From: Herpetosiphon geysericola
GTDB taxonomy: Bacteria > Chloroflexota > Chloroflexia > Chloroflexales > Herpetosiphonaceae
NCBI RefSeq assembly: GCF_001306135.1
Contig: NZ_LGKP01000011.1
Location: forward strand, 1-64,000
Length of the DNA: 64,000 bases
Direction of reading: 5' to 3'
Position 1 is the first letter of the stretch. The number at the start of each line of letters is the position of its first letter. The notes below the pieces were generated by a model. That model worked only from the letters and a program-made list of their open reading frames with translations, did not search any database and had not been told where the DNA came from. Below, piece after piece: positions 62,716 to 64,000 of this stretch. Both the position numbers and the translations under genes were made by a program.

Positions 62716-63822
62716 CTAGGCCGAGGGTACTAATTCAACGGTTTCGAGGGCATGGCTAATGGTTGCAACAACCCGTTGTTCAACTGCGTTGCGCGCCTGC
62801 CCAATCGCGTTTTGAATCGCTAAAGCATCGGATTTGCCATGAGCAATAATCGCAATGCCATTGACTCCCAACAAGGGTGCGCCGCCATGACTGCGATAGT
62901 CCATCCGTTTGCGTAAGGCCAAAAGTGGCGCAACTGCAAGGCTGGCTGGCAAGCTCAAGCCAGTTAACCCAGCGATCACGGCGCGCCAACGGCCTTTGCC
63001 AGGCAGGGCCAAGGCCGCGAGGGTTGGTAGCAAGCCCAGCGCAAGGTTTTGACGCCAGGTTGCTTTAATATTGTTGGCGGCGGCGGTGGTGATCATTTTA
63101 AACACCCCTTCGCCAAATTTGAGCACCAAATTGCCAACAAAACCATCGGCCACAACTACATCAGCACTGCCATTGATCAACATATCTTTTGGCTCGACGT
63201 TGCCAACAAAGTTCAGGTCGGGGCGTTGTAATAACAGACCATGGGTATCTTGTACTAGTTTATCACCCTTATTTGATTCTTCGCCATTGGCCAACAGCCC
63301 AATCCGTGGCATGGGAATATTGGCAATCTTTTGGGCGTAGACATTGCCCATTTGGGCAAATTGGACCAAATATTCAGGCTTGCAATCGGTCGTTGCGCCC
63401 GAATCGAGCAACAGCGCATAGCCATTGACGGTTGGGAAATGGGTCACCAAACATGGCCGTTCGATGCCGCGAATGCGCCCGAGAATAAACAAGGCTCCAG
63501 CCATGGTTGCGCCACTATGGCCCGCAGAAACAAAGGCATCTGCCTCGCCCTCGCGCACCAAACGTAGCCCAACTGCAACTGGCGAATTGCGTTTGCGCCG
63601 AATCGCCTGCGCCGGATGTTCGGTCATTTCGATGATTTCGGGCGCATTAACGACTACTAAATCAAGGTTGCTAATATCGTGTTTCGCGAGTTCGGCGCGA
63701 ATTGCCGCCTCGTCGCCAACTAAAATAATTTGGTCGCCCCATGTGCGGGCTGCGGCGATTGCGCCAGCAACTGTTGCTTGCGGCGCGTGGTCGCCACCGC
63801 TGGCATCCAAAACAATACGCAC
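62716..63822 (-). CDS. plsX: Phosphate acyltransferase PlsX
   Basis: The 368-residue enzyme makes acyl-phosphate from acyl-ACP for phospholipid synthesis. It carries VLDASGGDHAPQ at the N terminus, SAGHSGATMAG, LLDSGATTDCKPEYLVQFAQMG, GNVEPKDMLINGSADVVVADGFVGNLVLK, and the C-terminal GGAPLLGVNGIAIIAHGKSDALAIQNAI. The GTG start at 63822 has tggagga upstream; an ATG at 63855 adds 11 residues and lacks a site. The length is normal. The rpmF gene often found upstream is not in view. Confidence 0.94.
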   Translation of the reverse strand: MRIVLDASGGDHAPQATVAGAIAAARTWGDQIILVGDEAAIRAELAKHDISNLDLVVVNAPEIIEMTEHPAQAIRRKRNSPVAVGLRLVREGEADAFVSAGHSGATMAGALFILGRIRGIERPCLVTHFPTVNGYALLLDSGATTDCKPEYLVQFAQMGNVYAQKIANIPMPRIGLLANGEESNKGDKLVQDTHGLLLQRPDLNFVGNVEPKDMLINGSADVVVADGFVGNLVLKFGEGVFKMITTAAANNIKATWRQNLALGLLPTLAALALPGKGRWRAVIAGLTGLSLPASLAVAPLLALRKRMDYRSHGGAPLLGVNGIAIIAHGKSDALAIQNAIGQARNAVEQRVVATISHALETVELVPSA

Positions 63823-63951
63823 AGATAATCCTCCAAACAAAACAGTTGACCTCATCGAGCATAATCGAGTGATGAGGTCAAACTGCTACTGGTATCTTAA
63901 TGGGTTTTTGGTTGAACTGCAATATGCTAATTACGGCCTATAGGCGTAGTT

Positions 63952-64000
63952 CTAGACAGCTCGACGGCGCTTGTTGGGCTTGCGGGCCAAAAACCAAATT
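63952..64000 (-). CDS. Partial C-terminal end of an unidentified gene
   Basis: The minus strand from the window edge reads IWFLARKPNKRRRAV then a stop. A hydrophobic end followed by a strongly basic tail fits the end of a membrane-anchored protein, but 16 codons are too few to be sure. Confidence 0.3.
   Translation of the reverse strand, partial: IWFLARKPNKRRRAV

Overview
This window looks like chromosome of a filamentous gliding Chloroflexota close to Herpetosiphon. The base composition is near 50-55% GC. The genes carry typical Chloroflexi traits: a secreted kelch protein with a long Thr-Pro linker, zinc-ribbon membrane proteins, a DUF4388 protein paired with a Ras-like GTPase, and several stand-alone sensor kinases. 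Genus placement is inference from gene content and style; no rRNA is present. There are about 59 full-length protein genes, one partial gene at the right edge, one tRNA-Val(CAC), many intrinsic terminators, and no prophage, CRISPR array or transposase gene.

Layout. 1-8.3 kb: small soluble genes (DUF3224, zinc-ribbon membrane protein, NUDIX, PfpI/DJ-1), two tandem FAD oxidoreductase paralogues, a caspase-like protease, a double-GNAT protein and uridine kinase behind a strong leader hairpin. 8.6-12.2 kb: secreted kelch protein and two glycosyltransferases. 12.4-18.4 kb: a tightly packed operon of PhoB-like regulator, PhoR-like kinase, MoxR ATPase, DUF58 and DUF4129-like membrane protein, facing a small protein that resembles a dead NACHT NTPase. 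18.8-24.2 kb: glycerol kinase with an AraC-type regulator, SnoaL-like protein, diguanylate cyclase, MFS exporter. 24.2-29 kb: LuxE-like protein, DUF1295, GT39-like glycosyltransferase, hemolysin III. 29-37.8 kb: PEP carboxylase, CoA-transferase-type acetyl-CoA hydrolase, DNA ligase, RtcB, glyoxalase-fold protein. 37.9-42 kb: two paralogous membrane proteins of unknown family, tRNA-Val, an HK/RR pair. 42.3-46.2 kb: operon of a degenerate-GTPase/DUF697-like protein, MurA with Asp in place of the catalytic Cys, and an NtrC-type regulator. 46.7-53.5 kb: enoyl-CoA hydratase, DUF427, MnmA, small membrane proteins, DUF1385, DUF4388, Ras-like GTPase, DUF1152. 53.8-63.8 kb: MazG, parvulin lipoprotein, GlyA, a large GAF hybrid kinase, a second enoyl-CoA hydratase, zinc-ribbon surface protein, PlsX.

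Two kinds of repeat stand out. First, two copies (28008-28270 and 46297-46522) of a non-coding element with 13-bp terminal inverted repeats and flanking direct repeats (perfect CATAAC around copy 2, near-perfect TTTAGY around copy 1): a MITE-like family. Second, nearly every longer intergenic gap is filled with the same small set of degenerate modules (runs of ATAGAACATAG, GGGGATCGGG, TTAACGCAGAGGCGCAG, TTCGTGCAATTCGTGG, CTTCGCGCTCTTCGTGG and GGCTATGGGCTATCGG), often in the same order, sometimes mirrored, and in two places supplying the last codons of the neighbouring gene.

Most genes are ordinary housekeeping or signalling genes. The points I rate highest are the MITE-like pair, the Cys-to-Asp MurA (predicting fosfomycin insensitivity), the modular intergenic repeats, the DUF4388/GTPase operon, the pseudo-NACHT protein, the MazG protein that keeps half of a tetrapyrrole-methylase domain, and the unnamed tandem membrane family.
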